The notes under the pieces were generated by a model, which was not told the DNA's origin, ran no database searches, and was given only the letters and a program-made list of their open reading frames with translations. 64,000 nt of DNA from Allokutzneria sp. A3M-2-11 16 (GTDB lineage Bacteria > Actinomycetota > Actinomycetes > Mycobacteriales > Pseudonocardiaceae), in the NCBI RefSeq assembly GCF_024213555.1, contig NZ_JANAVO010000020.1, positions 1 through 64,000 on the forward strand, in the 5' to 3' direction. Shown here one piece after another: positions 7,876-16,383 of the stretch (position 1 is its first letter; each line of letters opens with the position of its first letter). The translations under genes and the position numbers were made by a program.

Positions 7876-8499
7876 ATGCGGGTGGTGTCTTTGATGTTTA
7901 TTTACAACCGCAATAGGTTGGTGGCCGAACCGCCCTTATTGGAAGCCATCAAGAAGTTGGAGAACAGATCATTTGCCACATATTTGGCAAGAGTGCAGGC
8001 GCACAAGAGGATAGTCAGACTTAACGCTTCATGGAACACTTCACTAATTGCCCTAGCTACGTCAACGACCATCGCATCGACCGGCCAGCTGGTTGAACCC
8101 AAGATGTATGGCAACGGCGGGAACGCCCTGATGGTCGTTTTGTCAGTTTTCTCTCTGGTTGTCTCATTGGTGGTGTCCAGCGTAAATTACGGAGCTCGGG
8201 CACGATCAATGGAAGCTAGCTATAAGCGCATCCAGCAAATCTCACTCATGGCGGAGCGCCTACCTGTGATCGCAGTCGCAGAGAATCTGGCGCAGCGCTA
8301 CATTGAACTCCAAAAAGAGTACGAGATCGCCATAGAATCCTCAGAGAACCATGCTAAAGGCGACCACGATCGCGCAACCGGGACGCTGACAAAAGACACT
8401 ATTAAGAACTTCTTCCTAGACGTTCTCCCGTATCTCACCCTCTCAATCCCCGTTCTCCTGTTGATCCCATTTATTGGCTGGTTCTTCAATGGACTCTGA
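7876..8499 (+). CDS. SLATT-domain membrane effector protein
   Basis: A 207-residue membrane protein with SLATT architecture: a helical N-terminus (15-50), two close membrane helices (about 54-70 and 84-102), then a long soluble helix (105-160). An extra C-terminal hydrophobic segment (180-204) follows. SLATT proteins (SMODS- and SLOG-associated 2-TM effectors) are predicted pore-forming effectors of prokaryotic conflict systems; as I recall, one subfamily is typically encoded beside reverse transcriptases. The gene overlaps the RT gene by 11 bases. ATG 7876 is chosen with GGTGAG upstream; ATG 7894 or TTG 7840 are alternatives. Base composition is clearly AT-richer than the flanks, a sign of acquisition. 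Confidence 0.75.
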   Translation: MRVVSLMFIYNRNRLVAEPPLLEAIKKLENRSFATYLARVQAHKRIVRLNASWNTSLIALATSTTIASTGQLVEPKMYGNGGNALMVVLSVFSLVVSLVVSSVNYGARARSMEASYKRIQQISLMAERLPVIAVAENLAQRYIELQKEYEIAIESSENHAKGDHDRATGTLTKDTIKNFFLDVLPYLTLSIPVLLLIPFIGWFFNGL

Positions 8500-9859
8500 A
8501 ACCGCTTCCTCTCTATTCAAGAGACTGACCAGTCAAGAGAGTTTGATGTCGACCTTTTCAGAGCAAGTCGAAAAGAAGTCGGCACGTGGTCGAGACGGGG
8601 TGTCTCCTGCGCTGTTTAGGGAGAATCTAAATTTCTCCTGCGAAGAGCTTTCGCGAAAACTGCGGTCGGGAGAGCATGAATTTACTCAGTATCGCGAGTT
8701 GCTTAAGTCCAAGGGGGCTGGCAAGCCGCCGCGAGTCGTTTCGGTTCCCACGGTTCGCGATCGTGTAGCCCTACGTGCGGTGGCAGAGGTTCTAGGCCGC
8801 GTTTATCCGGAATTCAAAGGATCTATTCCGCAAGCTAAAGTTCAGCTTGTAAAAGAGGCCCTCGAACTGGGTACTTATGATTCATTTATCCGGCTAGACG
8901 TCAAAGAGTTCTATCCCAATATTTCTCACGAAAGAGTGATTGCGCGCCTGCGTTGGCGAGTGCGAAAGAAGGAATTACTTTCGCTGATTTTGAAAGCTAT
9001 CAAGACGCCCACTGTTCCTGATCGTGCGAAAAAGAAGGTTGAGCTTCAAGGCTCTGGCGTGCCGCAAGGATTGGCAATATCGAACATCCTAGCAGAGCTT
9101 GTAGCGAGGCCAATCGATGTCAAAATGCAAGCAGACGAGCGCTGTTTTTATGTACGTTTTGTCGATGATGTGCTGATTCTGTGCCACAGCAGCGATGTGG
9201 ATAGCCTCAAGAAAAAGGCGGGCAGACTATTTCAGAAGGAGCACCTAGAAGTACATGATCCGAATGAGCGAGGCGGGAAATCTGGTGCGGGATCGATTTC
9301 CGAAGGCTTCGAGTACTTAGGGTATCGATTTTTCGGCACCAAGATTTCAGTGCGTTTTGCGAGCGTACATAAAGTCGAGTCATCATTGGCGCGCGCTTTT
9401 ACAAGGTACGCTAAGTCTTCATCAGGAGAGTCTGAGAGGGTTGCGCTCGCCCGGTGCCAATGGAAAGCTAACCTAATTATCACGGGATGCATATACAAGA
9501 ATACGGCTCGCGGATGGGTGTTCTATTTTCGGCAGGTGAACGACCTGACAGTTCTAAAAAATCTTGACATGACAGTGAAGAGATTTGCAGCACGGTTCAA
9601 CTTGCCGGATACCCTCAAAGTCAAGACCTTCATGCGGACGTACTGGCAAATACGGTCAGGGCAACATGCCCTTTCCGGGAATTCATACGTGCCGAACTTT
9701 GATCTTATTAGTATCGATGAGATGAGGGTGATTCTTTCAGAAGCTTTTGCCTATCGCAATATTGAGCTTCTTTCCGATAAGGAAGTTGAGTTTCAATTCA
9801 ACCGGCTTGCCGGAAAGGCGATCGCTGAACTTGAGGAGGATATAGGAGATCTTTCGTAG
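8489..9859 (+). CDS. Reverse transcriptase of a SLATT-associated defence module
   Basis: A 456-residue RNA-directed DNA polymerase. The palm motifs are intact: RLDVKEFYPNIS (135-146, first catalytic Asp), GSGVPQG (188-194), and YVRFVDD (221-227, the catalytic Asp pair in an FVDD version of YxDD). The N-terminus (ARGRDGVS; RVVSVPTVRDRVALRAV) resembles group II intron/retron-type RTs, but there is no maturase, HNH or intron RNA context. The C-terminal ~200 residues are helical with no recognised domain. The ATG at 8489 overlaps the SLATT stop, so the two are translationally coupled. This fits the unknown-group/Abi RTs implicated in phage defence. Base composition is AT-rich like the SLATT gene. 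Confidence 0.85.
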   Translation: MDSETASSLFKRLTSQESLMSTFSEQVEKKSARGRDGVSPALFRENLNFSCEELSRKLRSGEHEFTQYRELLKSKGAGKPPRVVSVPTVRDRVALRAVAEVLGRVYPEFKGSIPQAKVQLVKEALELGTYDSFIRLDVKEFYPNISHERVIARLRWRVRKKELLSLILKAIKTPTVPDRAKKKVELQGSGVPQGLAISNILAELVARPIDVKMQADERCFYVRFVDDVLILCHSSDVDSLKKKAGRLFQKEHLEVHDPNERGGKSGAGSISEGFEYLGYRFFGTKISVRFASVHKVESSLARAFTRYAKSSSGESERVALARCQWKANLIITGCIYKNTARGWVFYFRQVNDLTVLKNLDMTVKRFAARFNLPDTLKVKTFMRTYWQIRSGQHALSGNSYVPNFDLISIDEMRVILSEAFAYRNIELLSDKEVEFQFNRLAGKAIAELEEDIGDLS

Positions 9860-9985
9860 TCGTTGCGGCGAATCAAGTTGGATATGGCCAATTGCCGCAA
9901 GGATCTAGGGCGCCACTCTGCGGCGGACGTCGCAGTTCGCCAACAGAAACTCCTGGCGACCTACTCAGGCCGTAGGCTGCGCCCT

Positions 9986-10534
9986 GTGTCTGACGAGCAT
10001 GGGTCGTGGAAGACGTTCGGTGAGCGGCTGGTCTATGACAACCGGTGGGTCAAGGTTGGGTTGACAGACGTTCAGGCGCCGAACGGGGAGCGCTGGGAGT
10101 ACCACGTGGTGCACCTCGCGCGGATCGCTATTGCGCTGATCGTGAACGACCAGGATGAAGCGCTGATGTTGTGGCGCTACCGGTTCGCCACCGAGCAGTG
10201 GGGGTACGAACTGCTCGGCGGCATGGTCGACGACGGGGACGACTCAGCAGGGACGGCCGCGCGGGAAGCCGCCGAAGAGAGCGGCTGGAAGCCGGTCGGC
10301 GCACCCGAGCACCTTGTGAGCTTCGAACCGCTGCCGGGACAGGTCACGGCGCCGGTCGATGTCTATCTGTGGCGCGCGGCTGAGCATGTCGGCGAGCCAA
10401 CCGACACCGAGGAAGTCGGGCGGGTCGAGTGGGTGTCGCTGTCCCGCGTGAACGAACTCGCGCAGCGCCAACAGCTACTTGGCTCCGGCACGCTGGTGTC
10501 CCTGCTCTACTACCTGAATTCACGCCGAGCGTGA
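9986..10534 (+). CDS. Nudix hydrolase, Pif-like AICE immunity protein
   Basis: A 182-residue Nudix protein. The Nudix box reads GMVDDGDDSAGTAAREAAEE followed by SGW: the REAAEESGW core is intact while the first Glu is Asp. Nudix proteins with this context occur in pSAM2-type elements, where Pif prevents redundant transfer between cells that already carry the element; the exact substrate is not evident. The GTG at 9986 (MSDEHGSWKTF) is chosen as the likely family start; in-frame starts at 9863 and 9884 would add up to 41 unrelated residues near the RT junction. It converges with and overlaps the regulator on the opposite strand by 15 bases. Confidence 0.75.
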   Translation: MSDEHGSWKTFGERLVYDNRWVKVGLTDVQAPNGERWEYHVVHLARIAIALIVNDQDEALMLWRYRFATEQWGYELLGGMVDDGDDSAGTAAREAAEESGWKPVGAPEHLVSFEPLPGQVTAPVDVYLWRAAEHVGEPTDTEEVGRVEWVSLSRVNELAQRQQLLGSGTLVSLLYYLNSRRA

Positions 10535-11647
10535 ATCGCCTGGCAGCACAAGCCGTTCGAGCCGGTGCCGGAGCCTCACGGAGCCGACCTGGGAGATGAT
10601 CCGTCGGGCCTGCTGTGCGTAGGTCCGGGCGGCTTCCCGGTCGCCAGCGGCGCTATAGGCGGTGGCGAGATCGACGTAGATCGCGGCGCTTGCACGGACG
10701 AACGACGGTTGGGTGTCTGCAATCAGTCCTTCGAGGTGGCCAATCGCTTCTGGCGCACCAAGGTGAACGAGCGCGTTGCCGCGCCAGCGTTCGAGGTGAG
10801 TACCGCCGAGGAAGAGAAACGGTAGTTCGGGGTGAGTAACCTCGGTTGGTAGCAGCGCATCGGCTTCGTCGAACGCGCGCAACGCTCCATCACGGTGCCC
10901 GGCGATTGCGTGGGCTTCTCCCTCTGCGGCAGCGAGCCACGTGCGCAACAGGCGCGGCGCGTGCTCACTGATCGACCGTGCTTCCGCGAACAGCGCAAGC
11001 GCGTCGTCGATGTTGCCCGCGTCGATCAGCACATACGCCTGTTCAGCGGTGGCGTGGGCTAGCAGAGCTGCCGATCCGGACTCCAGTGCAGCGGATTTTG
11101 CGCGCTCGTAGTGTGTCCACGCCTGATTGAGCGAGCCGATATCGAGTGAGGTCCATCCGGCCAATGTGGACGCTTCGACAAGCACCGCCGCCAGCGGCGC
11201 ACGATCGCGCCGCAACAACGTATGCCGCAACAGGTCTTCCACCTCGGTGATGTGGCCGCGCAGCCGATCGAGCCGGACAGCTGATCCGAACCGGCGGTCG
11301 GCATGTCGGACGCTATCGACCTCCTGACGGAACAGCGTGATGGTTCGGGCATCGACACGCTTGGCGATGATCAGCCGTTCGGTCAACTCCTCGCCGAACG
11401 CGGTGTCATCGGACGGGAAGCCAAGATCGGTGTCCGTGCGGCCGTAGATCTCGCGCAGGACGGCGCGCATCGGCGCCTCCGGCGTGACGTGCCCGTTCTC
11501 CCATCGGGATATGTCGGTCTTCCGGCTCGCGATGGAGCGCACGGCCAATCCATGCGCAAGGGCGCGGTCGTTGATCGCCCGTGCGAGTTTCTCTTGACCC
11601 CAGCCAAGCTCGACTCGTGCGGCCTGCAAGGGCGTTGCCGCAGTCAT
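10520..11647 (-). CDS. XRE-family regulator with TPR-like domain
   Basis: A 375-residue regulator. An N-terminal XRE helix-turn-helix (about 8-60: ARVELGWGQEKLARAIN... SRKTDISRWENGHV) is followed by an all-helical domain with TPR-like repeats (AWTHYERAKSAALE, ALALFAEARSI, AARTYAQQARRI). It aligns with the C-terminal part of the 6364-7530 protein (shared TLAGWxxLDxGS, AEQAYVLID, LERWRGxALxxLG-type stretches), so the two are paralogues. The start at 11647 gives MTAATPLQAARVELGWG. It faces the Nudix gene. It is a plausible KorSA-type or signal-sensing regulator of transfer; this is inferred. Confidence 0.82.
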   Translation of the reverse strand: MTAATPLQAARVELGWGQEKLARAINDRALAHGLAVRSIASRKTDISRWENGHVTPEAPMRAVLREIYGRTDTDLGFPSDDTAFGEELTERLIIAKRVDARTITLFRQEVDSVRHADRRFGSAVRLDRLRGHITEVEDLLRHTLLRRDRAPLAAVLVEASTLAGWTSLDIGSLNQAWTHYERAKSAALESGSAALLAHATAEQAYVLIDAGNIDDALALFAEARSISEHAPRLLRTWLAAAEGEAHAIAGHRDGALRAFDEADALLPTEVTHPELPFLFLGGTHLERWRGNALVHLGAPEAIGHLEGLIADTQPSFVRASAAIYVDLATAYSAAGDREAARTYAQQARRIISQVGSVRLRHRLERLVLPGDSRSA

Positions 11648-11821
11648 GATGACCGGTCCTGATAACGGCATCCATCTGCGGAAATAACACGAGTTAACAC
11701 GGGATGTGTCAACCGCTGCCAGCTCCCGGCAGGCGCGAAGATGCCGTTTCGTTGAGGCATGGCACACGAAAGCAACGAACTCCGAACGGCCAATGAGGCC
11801 GAACGGGAAATGGGGTTTCGG

Positions 11822-12280
11822 CTAAGCGCCGCGATTCCCGTCACGCCGCACCAGTCCGGTGATATCTGTCTGAAGGTCGACAAGCTGTTCGGTGATCTCC
11901 GACAGCCGACGCTCGATCACGGCCAGGCGGGCCGACACGGCGTCCTCCATGTCTTCGCGCGGCTGTCCCAGGCTTGGCGGGATGCGCCCGTGCAGCACGG
12001 CCGCCAGGTGTTGAGGGTGCAGCCCGAGGGCCACGGACAGCGCCTCAAGGGTGCGGTCACTGCGCTTGCGCTCCACCGTGTGGTTCTGGATCTCGCGGAC
12101 GATCGCCTGGGAGACCTGCGAGCGCTCGGCCAGTTCGCGTTGTTTCCAACCGAGCTCAAGGACGCGCTCGTTGATGGTCTTCGCGACCGCCGCCCAGTCT
12201 TCCGACACCCATTCCTCCGTGGTCCGCCTCAGCGCCGAGATTAGCGCTTGACGCGATTCCGCGGCGCCCCAATCAGGCAT
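11822..12280 (-). CDS. XRE-family transcriptional repressor
   Basis: A 152-residue protein with a central Cro/C1-type helix-turn-helix (about 40-95: GWKQRELAERSQVSQAIVREIQNH). A long C-terminal amphipathic helix (about 115-145, ARLAVIERRLSEITEQLVDLQ) is probably for oligomerisation. It is divergent from the Xis-WhiB-Spd-Tra operon, and the 93-bp gap holds a perfect palindrome and the shared AICE motif. It is therefore the best candidate for the repressor of the transfer operon. Confidence 0.8.
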   Translation of the reverse strand: MPDWGAAESRQALISALRRTTEEWVSEDWAAVAKTINERVLELGWKQRELAERSQVSQAIVREIQNHTVERKRSDRTLEALSVALGLHPQHLAAVLHGRIPPSLGQPREDMEDAVSARLAVIERRLSEITEQLVDLQTDITGLVRRDGNRGA

Positions 12281-12314
12281 GCGTCGCGCATTTGGACCCC
12301 TCTGCGCATTCGCG

Positions 12315-12353
12315 CGACTAAATCAGCTTGTTTTTCTCGCTGAAATCAGCGAG
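12315..12353. promoter_or_regulatory. Operator region of the AICE transfer operon
   Basis: The shared motif CGACTAAATCAGCTTGT (12315-12331; compare 6262-6279) is followed by the perfect 8+2+8 palindrome CTCGCTGAAATCAGCGAG (12336-12353). The core AAATCAGC occurs in both, so they may be two sites for one regulator. The region lies between the divergent XRE gene and the Xis gene. Confidence 0.6.
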
Positions 12354-12373
12354 TCGACTTAAGGACTTATCCA

Positions 12374-12568
12374 ATGCAGAAGAAAATGCCCGACGCCGGT
12401 GGTCCGGCGTTCTACACGGTGGCCGACGCGGCGTGGATTCTCGGCGTCCACCGCAAGCAGCTCAATCGCGCGATCCGGGTCGGCGTCGTGCGTACCGTCC
12501 TGCGCCGTTCGCGGCTCGTGATCCCCGCCGCCGAGTTGCGGCGGGTGCTCGACAGGGGTGCGCGATGA
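12374..12568 (+). CDS. Excisionase-like (Xis) HTH protein
   Basis: A 64-residue basic protein with a MerR/excisionase-type winged helix: YTVADAAWILGVHRKQLNRAIRVG, then RSRLVIPAAELRRVL. Such proteins bind arm sites and direct integrases toward excision, or act as small activators. It opens the transfer operon and overlaps the next gene by ATGA. Confidence 0.75.
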   Translation: MQKKMPDAGGPAFYTVADAAWILGVHRKQLNRAIRVGVVRTVLRRSRLVIPAAELRRVLDRGAR

Positions 12569-12909
12569 CCGACAACGACGAGGAGTTCTCCGACAAGGTG
12601 GCGGCCGATTTGGATCGGTTCGCCGACACGTCTACCGGCGAGCTGTGGGATGTGGTGTCGCGGGACGGGTTGTGTCAGTGGCTCTACACGTCCGGGGATG
12701 CGCCGGATTGGTCCGGCGACGACCGGGCGGACCGGCTGAGAGCGGCGCGGATCTGTGCGGGGTGCCCGGTTGCCGCCGAGTGTCTGGAGTGGGAGTTGCG
12801 CACCGCTGGCTACGCCACTGCCGGGATATGGGGTGTGCTCGACGCGGAGGATCGGCGTCGGGTGTTCCTGTCCTGGTCGCAGCGTCGGGGCGGGGGTGAG
12901 CGGCAGTGA
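12565..12909 (+). CDS. WhiB-family iron-sulfur regulator-like protein
   Basis: A 114-residue protein with the WhiB signature: a first Cys in DGLCQW, the CAGC pair, a fourth Cys in ECLEWE, then the turn motif GIWGVLDAEDRR. The four Cys should bind a 4Fe-4S cluster, as in Wbl proteins, which act with the principal sigma factor. Here it lies in an AICE transfer operon between Xis and the membrane proteins, overlapping both neighbours by four bases. Confidence 0.85.
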   Translation: MTDNDEEFSDKVAADLDRFADTSTGELWDVVSRDGLCQWLYTSGDAPDWSGDDRADRLRAARICAGCPVAAECLEWELRTAGYATAGIWGVLDAEDRRRVFLSWSQRRGGGERQ

Positions 12910-13235
12910 CGTCGATGAGTGTCACGACATCTCAGCTGGTTGCCGCTGGCGTGGTGTTGGTCGCGTTGTTCGTGTTGTGGTTGACCGTGGTGCGCAAGGC
13001 TCGTGCGGCACGGGAGGCGGCTCGTTCGAGTGTCCGGCTGTTGTCGTTGGCGGGGCGGGTGTTCTTCACGGCGGCGTTGATTGTGGCGGTTCAGTGGGTG
13101 GTGATCACGCATCCGGGGCGGAATTTCTGGACTGTGGTCGCTGCGTTGGGGTTGCCCGCGTTGCTGGCTGCGTTCGTGTTGGTTCGGGCGTTGACCGTCA
13201 CCGCGCTGGATGACCGGCGGGGTGGTCGCCGATGA
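12906..13235 (+). CDS. Small membrane protein of the transfer operon
   Basis: A 109-residue protein from GTG 12906 with three hydrophobic stretches (about 8-25, 47-66 and 75-95) and a basic C-terminus (DDRRGGRR). It overlaps WhiB (GTGA) and the next gene (ATGA). Position and shape suggest a spread (Spd) protein of pSAM2-type elements; there is no sequence motif to prove it. Confidence 0.6.
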   Translation: MTSMSVTTSQLVAAGVVLVALFVLWLTVVRKARAAREAARSSVRLLSLAGRVFFTAALIVAVQWVVITHPGRNFWTVVAALGLPALLAAFVLVRALTVTALDDRRGGRR

Positions 13236-14011
13236 CCTCCAACGTTCGGTCTGTCCACACGGGACAGAGCCAGGCTGTACCGCTGTCACGGGTAGAGAAG
13301 CTGGTCGCGGACGCGGCGGAGGCCGCCCGGCTTCGCGCCTACCAGACCCACCCGGATGTTATCGCTCTGCGGGTGGAACGTATCCGTGCTCAGGTGGATC
13401 GGTTGTGTTGGTCGGGGATCGTGCTGGGTTTGGCGTTCACGATGTCCAACGTTCAGCACTTCGCCGCCGCTGGATCGGCGTCCTGGTCGCTGCCGTGGTT
13501 GGCGGCGTGGTTGCTTGATCCGACGGTGTCCCTTGTGCTGCTGGCGATTCTGCGAGCGGAGCAGGTGACCGCCCGGTACCAGGTGGCGACGGGGCCGTGG
13601 GTGCGTCGCGCGAAGTGGTTCACCCTCGCCGCGACCTATGTCATGAACACGTGGTCGTCGTGGGCGGTTGGGTCTGTGGCTGGGGTGGTGCTGCATTCGG
13701 TGCCGCCGCTGGTGGTGTTCGTGGCCGCCGAAGCGGTCACCGACGTGCGCGACAAGCTCACCGAAGCCGTGCATGTCGCGTTCACCGATGCCGTGAACCG
13801 GACGGGCGTTCATGAACCGGCCGCGCCCCGTCGTGAACGACCAGCTCGACGGGCGTCGTTTGCCGACTACCTCAACCAGGCGCGGCAGGCGTGGACACCG
13901 GGCATCGAGGTCACCCCGGCGTGGGTGCGTTCGGTGACGGACTGCTCACGAGGGCTTTCGCCCCGCCTGGCTGCCGCCCTGGCAGCCGAAGTCGCCGGGG
14001 GTGCGCCGTGA
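13232..14011 (+). CDS. Spd-type membrane protein, conjugative spread
   Basis: A 259-residue protein. An N-terminal soluble helix (20-55) is followed by several membrane helices between about 58 and 170 (GIVLGLAFTMSN, LPWLAAWLLDPTVSLVLLAIL, VGSVAGVVLHSVPPLVVFVAA), then a soluble Ala/Arg-rich tail. This resembles the SpdB/DUF2637-like proteins that, with TraSA, carry element DNA along hyphae. It lies directly upstream of the FtsK-like translocase and overlaps it by GTGA. Confidence 0.65.
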   Translation: MTSNVRSVHTGQSQAVPLSRVEKLVADAAEAARLRAYQTHPDVIALRVERIRAQVDRLCWSGIVLGLAFTMSNVQHFAAAGSASWSLPWLAAWLLDPTVSLVLLAILRAEQVTARYQVATGPWVRRAKWFTLAATYVMNTWSSWAVGSVAGVVLHSVPPLVVFVAAEAVTDVRDKLTEAVHVAFTDAVNRTGVHEPAAPRRERPARRASFADYLNQARQAWTPGIEVTPAWVRSVTDCSRGLSPRLAAALAAEVAGGAP

Positions 14012-16383
14012 ACACCCCTGATGACAACGAGGCCGTGAACGGCGACGTGAACGCGTTGGTGCCCAAGGTGTTCGAAGCCGAACTCGTCCGCGACACCGTG
14101 AACGGTGAGCCGGACGAGCTGGGTGAGCCGGTTCGGGCGCGGCCGGTTCGAGCGATGTGGGCGTGGCTGGCCGCGCGGTGGAAGCGAGCGGTCCGCGCGG
14201 TGTCCACGTCGGACAGAGCCCGCCACATGCGTGCGGTGATGGCTTATCGGGTGCAGAAGGCACCGGTGGATTCCTTGCGGCTGGTGTGGTTCGCCCTGCG
14301 GGGTACCGGGCGGTGGGTCGTGAAGGCGTGGACGTGGTTCACCTACGGCGACCTTCGCGCGGACGCCCGTACTGCCCGTGTCGCTGGTGATCCTGAGGCA
14401 CGGCGGCAGGCTCAGGAGTTGATTCGTGCCGACGCGAAAGCGCGGTGGGCACGGTTCGGGATTGTGTTGCAGCGCAGCATGATCACGGTCGCTGTCCTGG
14501 CCGTGTTGGGTGGGTTGTTGTGGTTGATCGCCTCGTTCCTCGATCGCGCGGACATGTGGGACTGGCTCGCGACCGTCTACGAGGTGATCGACACCCTGTG
14601 GCTGATCACCGCCACCACCGGCCCCTGGCTGACCGTGGCCGGAGTAGTCGGGGTGCTTGTCGCCGCGACCTGGGAAGGCAGGGACACGTCTCCGGGTGCG
14701 GGCTGGTTGGTGCGGCCCGAGCGTGAGGACGCGGATTCGTGGGTGGACGAGCGGATGGTGTCGAAAGCGTTGGCACACTTGGGAATCGCGCCACTGACCC
14801 AGTTCTTCAAAGGCGGCGGAGCGCTGCATTACACGATCGCCGCCCGCAAGGACGGGGACGGCACCGCAATGCAAATCCGCCTACCAGCGGTCGGAGTCAC
14901 CGCCGATCACGTCGCGGACCGGCGGGACCGGCTGGCCGCGAACATCGGACGGGCCACGCTGGAGGTGTGGCCGACCATGGGCGATGAAGCCTGCATCCTC
15001 GATCTGTGGATCGGCGACAAGGGCGCGTTGTCCAGTGGTGCCGGGGAATGGCCGTTGCAGCACGACGGCACGGTGGATGTCTTCGACGGTGTCCCGTTCG
15101 GCCTGTCCCAGCGTGGGCTGGTCATCAACGCGCCGTTGATCGGCGCGAACTGGTTGGTCGGTGGCCGACCCGGACAGGGCAAGTCCGCCGCCCTGCGGAC
15201 GCTGCTGCTCGGTGCGGCACTCGATCCGACTGTGGAGTTGTGGGTGTTCGTGATGGGCGAGTCTCCGGATTTCGACCCGTTCACACCGCGCCTGGCCCGC
15301 TACCACATGGGCATGGACGACTCGGTGGCCGAAGCCGCCGTGAAAGCCCTGTCGGACCTGTTGGAGGAGATGGAACGACGCGGCAAGGTGCTCGGTGAGC
15401 AGCTGGGCCGTCCGCCGAAGGTCTCCCGCAAGCTCGCCGACCGGCGCTCACTCGGGCTGCATCCGCTGATCATGGCGATTGACGAGTGTCACGAACTGTT
15501 CCAACACGAGAAATACGGCAAGGAAGCGGCGGCACTCGCTGTTCGGTTGATCAAGCGCGGACGCAAGTACGGGATCATCCTGCTGCTGGCGACCCAGTCA
15601 CCGACCAAGGACAGCATCCCCCGTGAGGTGACCCGCAACGTCATGTGCGGCATGGCGTTCAGCGTCGCCGATCAGGTCGCCAACGATGGGTTGTTGGGGT
15701 CCGGCAAGTACGCGGCGGGTATCCGCGCGACTGAGTTGAGGATGGGCAAGGATCGCGGGACCGCCGTCGCGGTTGGCTTGACGGACAACGTGTTTGAGTT
15801 GGTGCGGACCTTCTATATCCCGTTCGAGGACGGGACCGACATGGTGTCCCCGGTGATCGCCCGCGCACTGTCCACAATGGAACAAGCCGGGCGTGAGATC
15901 ACGGCGTCAGGCCGGTTGGAGATCGAGGCCGCGCCGGTCGATCATCTGGCCGACATCGCGCACGTTCTCGGCGGTGACACCCGCGCGAGGACTCAGGCGG
16001 TGCTCGGAAGGCTCGCCGCGCACAACCCCGAGGTCTACGACAACTGGAGCTTCTCCGACCTGAAAGCCGAACTGGCCACGCACGGCGAACGGCCGCGCAA
16101 GATTCGCGGACACATGTACGTCATCGCCAACGAGGTCTCCCGCGCGATCACCCGACGCGAGAGCGAAACAGGTGGGGAGACACCGGGGGAGGCAGTGGGG
16201 AGCGGGGGAGTTCTCCCCACCCGGCTCCCCCGCCAAACTCCCCCACCTGACCAGGCGAAACGTGGCAGGGGGAGGCAAACCCGCACCGGAGAGACACCAC
16301 CGCAAACCCCCCAGAAACGCGGTATCCCGACCCAACCCGGCAGCCTCCCCGATGAGGAGATCGGGGGTGCCGATGGCGGCTAA
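14008..16383 (+). CDS. FtsK/SpoIIIE-like DNA translocase (TraSA-type)
   Basis: A 791-residue septal-type DNA pump. Two N-terminal membrane helices (about 158-178 and 196-220) anchor a motor domain with Walker A in GGRPGQGKSA (about residue 385) and Walker B in LIMAIDECHEL (about 490); ATQSPTKDSIPREV follows as sensor region. The C-terminal ~170 residues include a winged-helix-like segment and a long Pro/Gly/Arg-rich tail. In actinomycete AICEs one such protein moves double-stranded DNA between mycelia. The GTG at 14008 is chosen by GTGA overlap with the upstream gene; the longer frame is not needed. Confidence 0.92.
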   Translation: MNTPDDNEAVNGDVNALVPKVFEAELVRDTVNGEPDELGEPVRARPVRAMWAWLAARWKRAVRAVSTSDRARHMRAVMAYRVQKAPVDSLRLVWFALRGTGRWVVKAWTWFTYGDLRADARTARVAGDPEARRQAQELIRADAKARWARFGIVLQRSMITVAVLAVLGGLLWLIASFLDRADMWDWLATVYEVIDTLWLITATTGPWLTVAGVVGVLVAATWEGRDTSPGAGWLVRPEREDADSWVDERMVSKALAHLGIAPLTQFFKGGGALHYTIAARKDGDGTAMQIRLPAVGVTADHVADRRDRLAANIGRATLEVWPTMGDEACILDLWIGDKGALSSGAGEWPLQHDGTVDVFDGVPFGLSQRGLVINAPLIGANWLVGGRPGQGKSAALRTLLLGAALDPTVELWVFVMGESPDFDPFTPRLARYHMGMDDSVAEAAVKALSDLLEEMERRGKVLGEQLGRPPKVSRKLADRRSLGLHPLIMAIDECHELFQHEKYGKEAAALAVRLIKRGRKYGIILLLATQSPTKDSIPREVTRNVMCGMAFSVADQVANDGLLGSGKYAAGIRATELRMGKDRGTAVAVGLTDNVFELVRTFYIPFEDGTDMVSPVIARALSTMEQAGREITASGRLEIEAAPVDHLADIAHVLGGDTRARTQAVLGRLAAHNPEVYDNWSFSDLKAELATHGERPRKIRGHMYVIANEVSRAITRRESETGGETPGEAVGSGGVLPTRLPRQTPPPDQAKRGRGRQTRTGETPPQTPQKRGIPTQPGSLPDEEIGGADGG

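Noticed and set aside
8489-9859. Group II intron or diversity-generating retroelement
   Set aside because: No maturase or HNH domain, no domain V-like RNA after the gene, no template/variable repeat pair or accessory Avd gene nearby.
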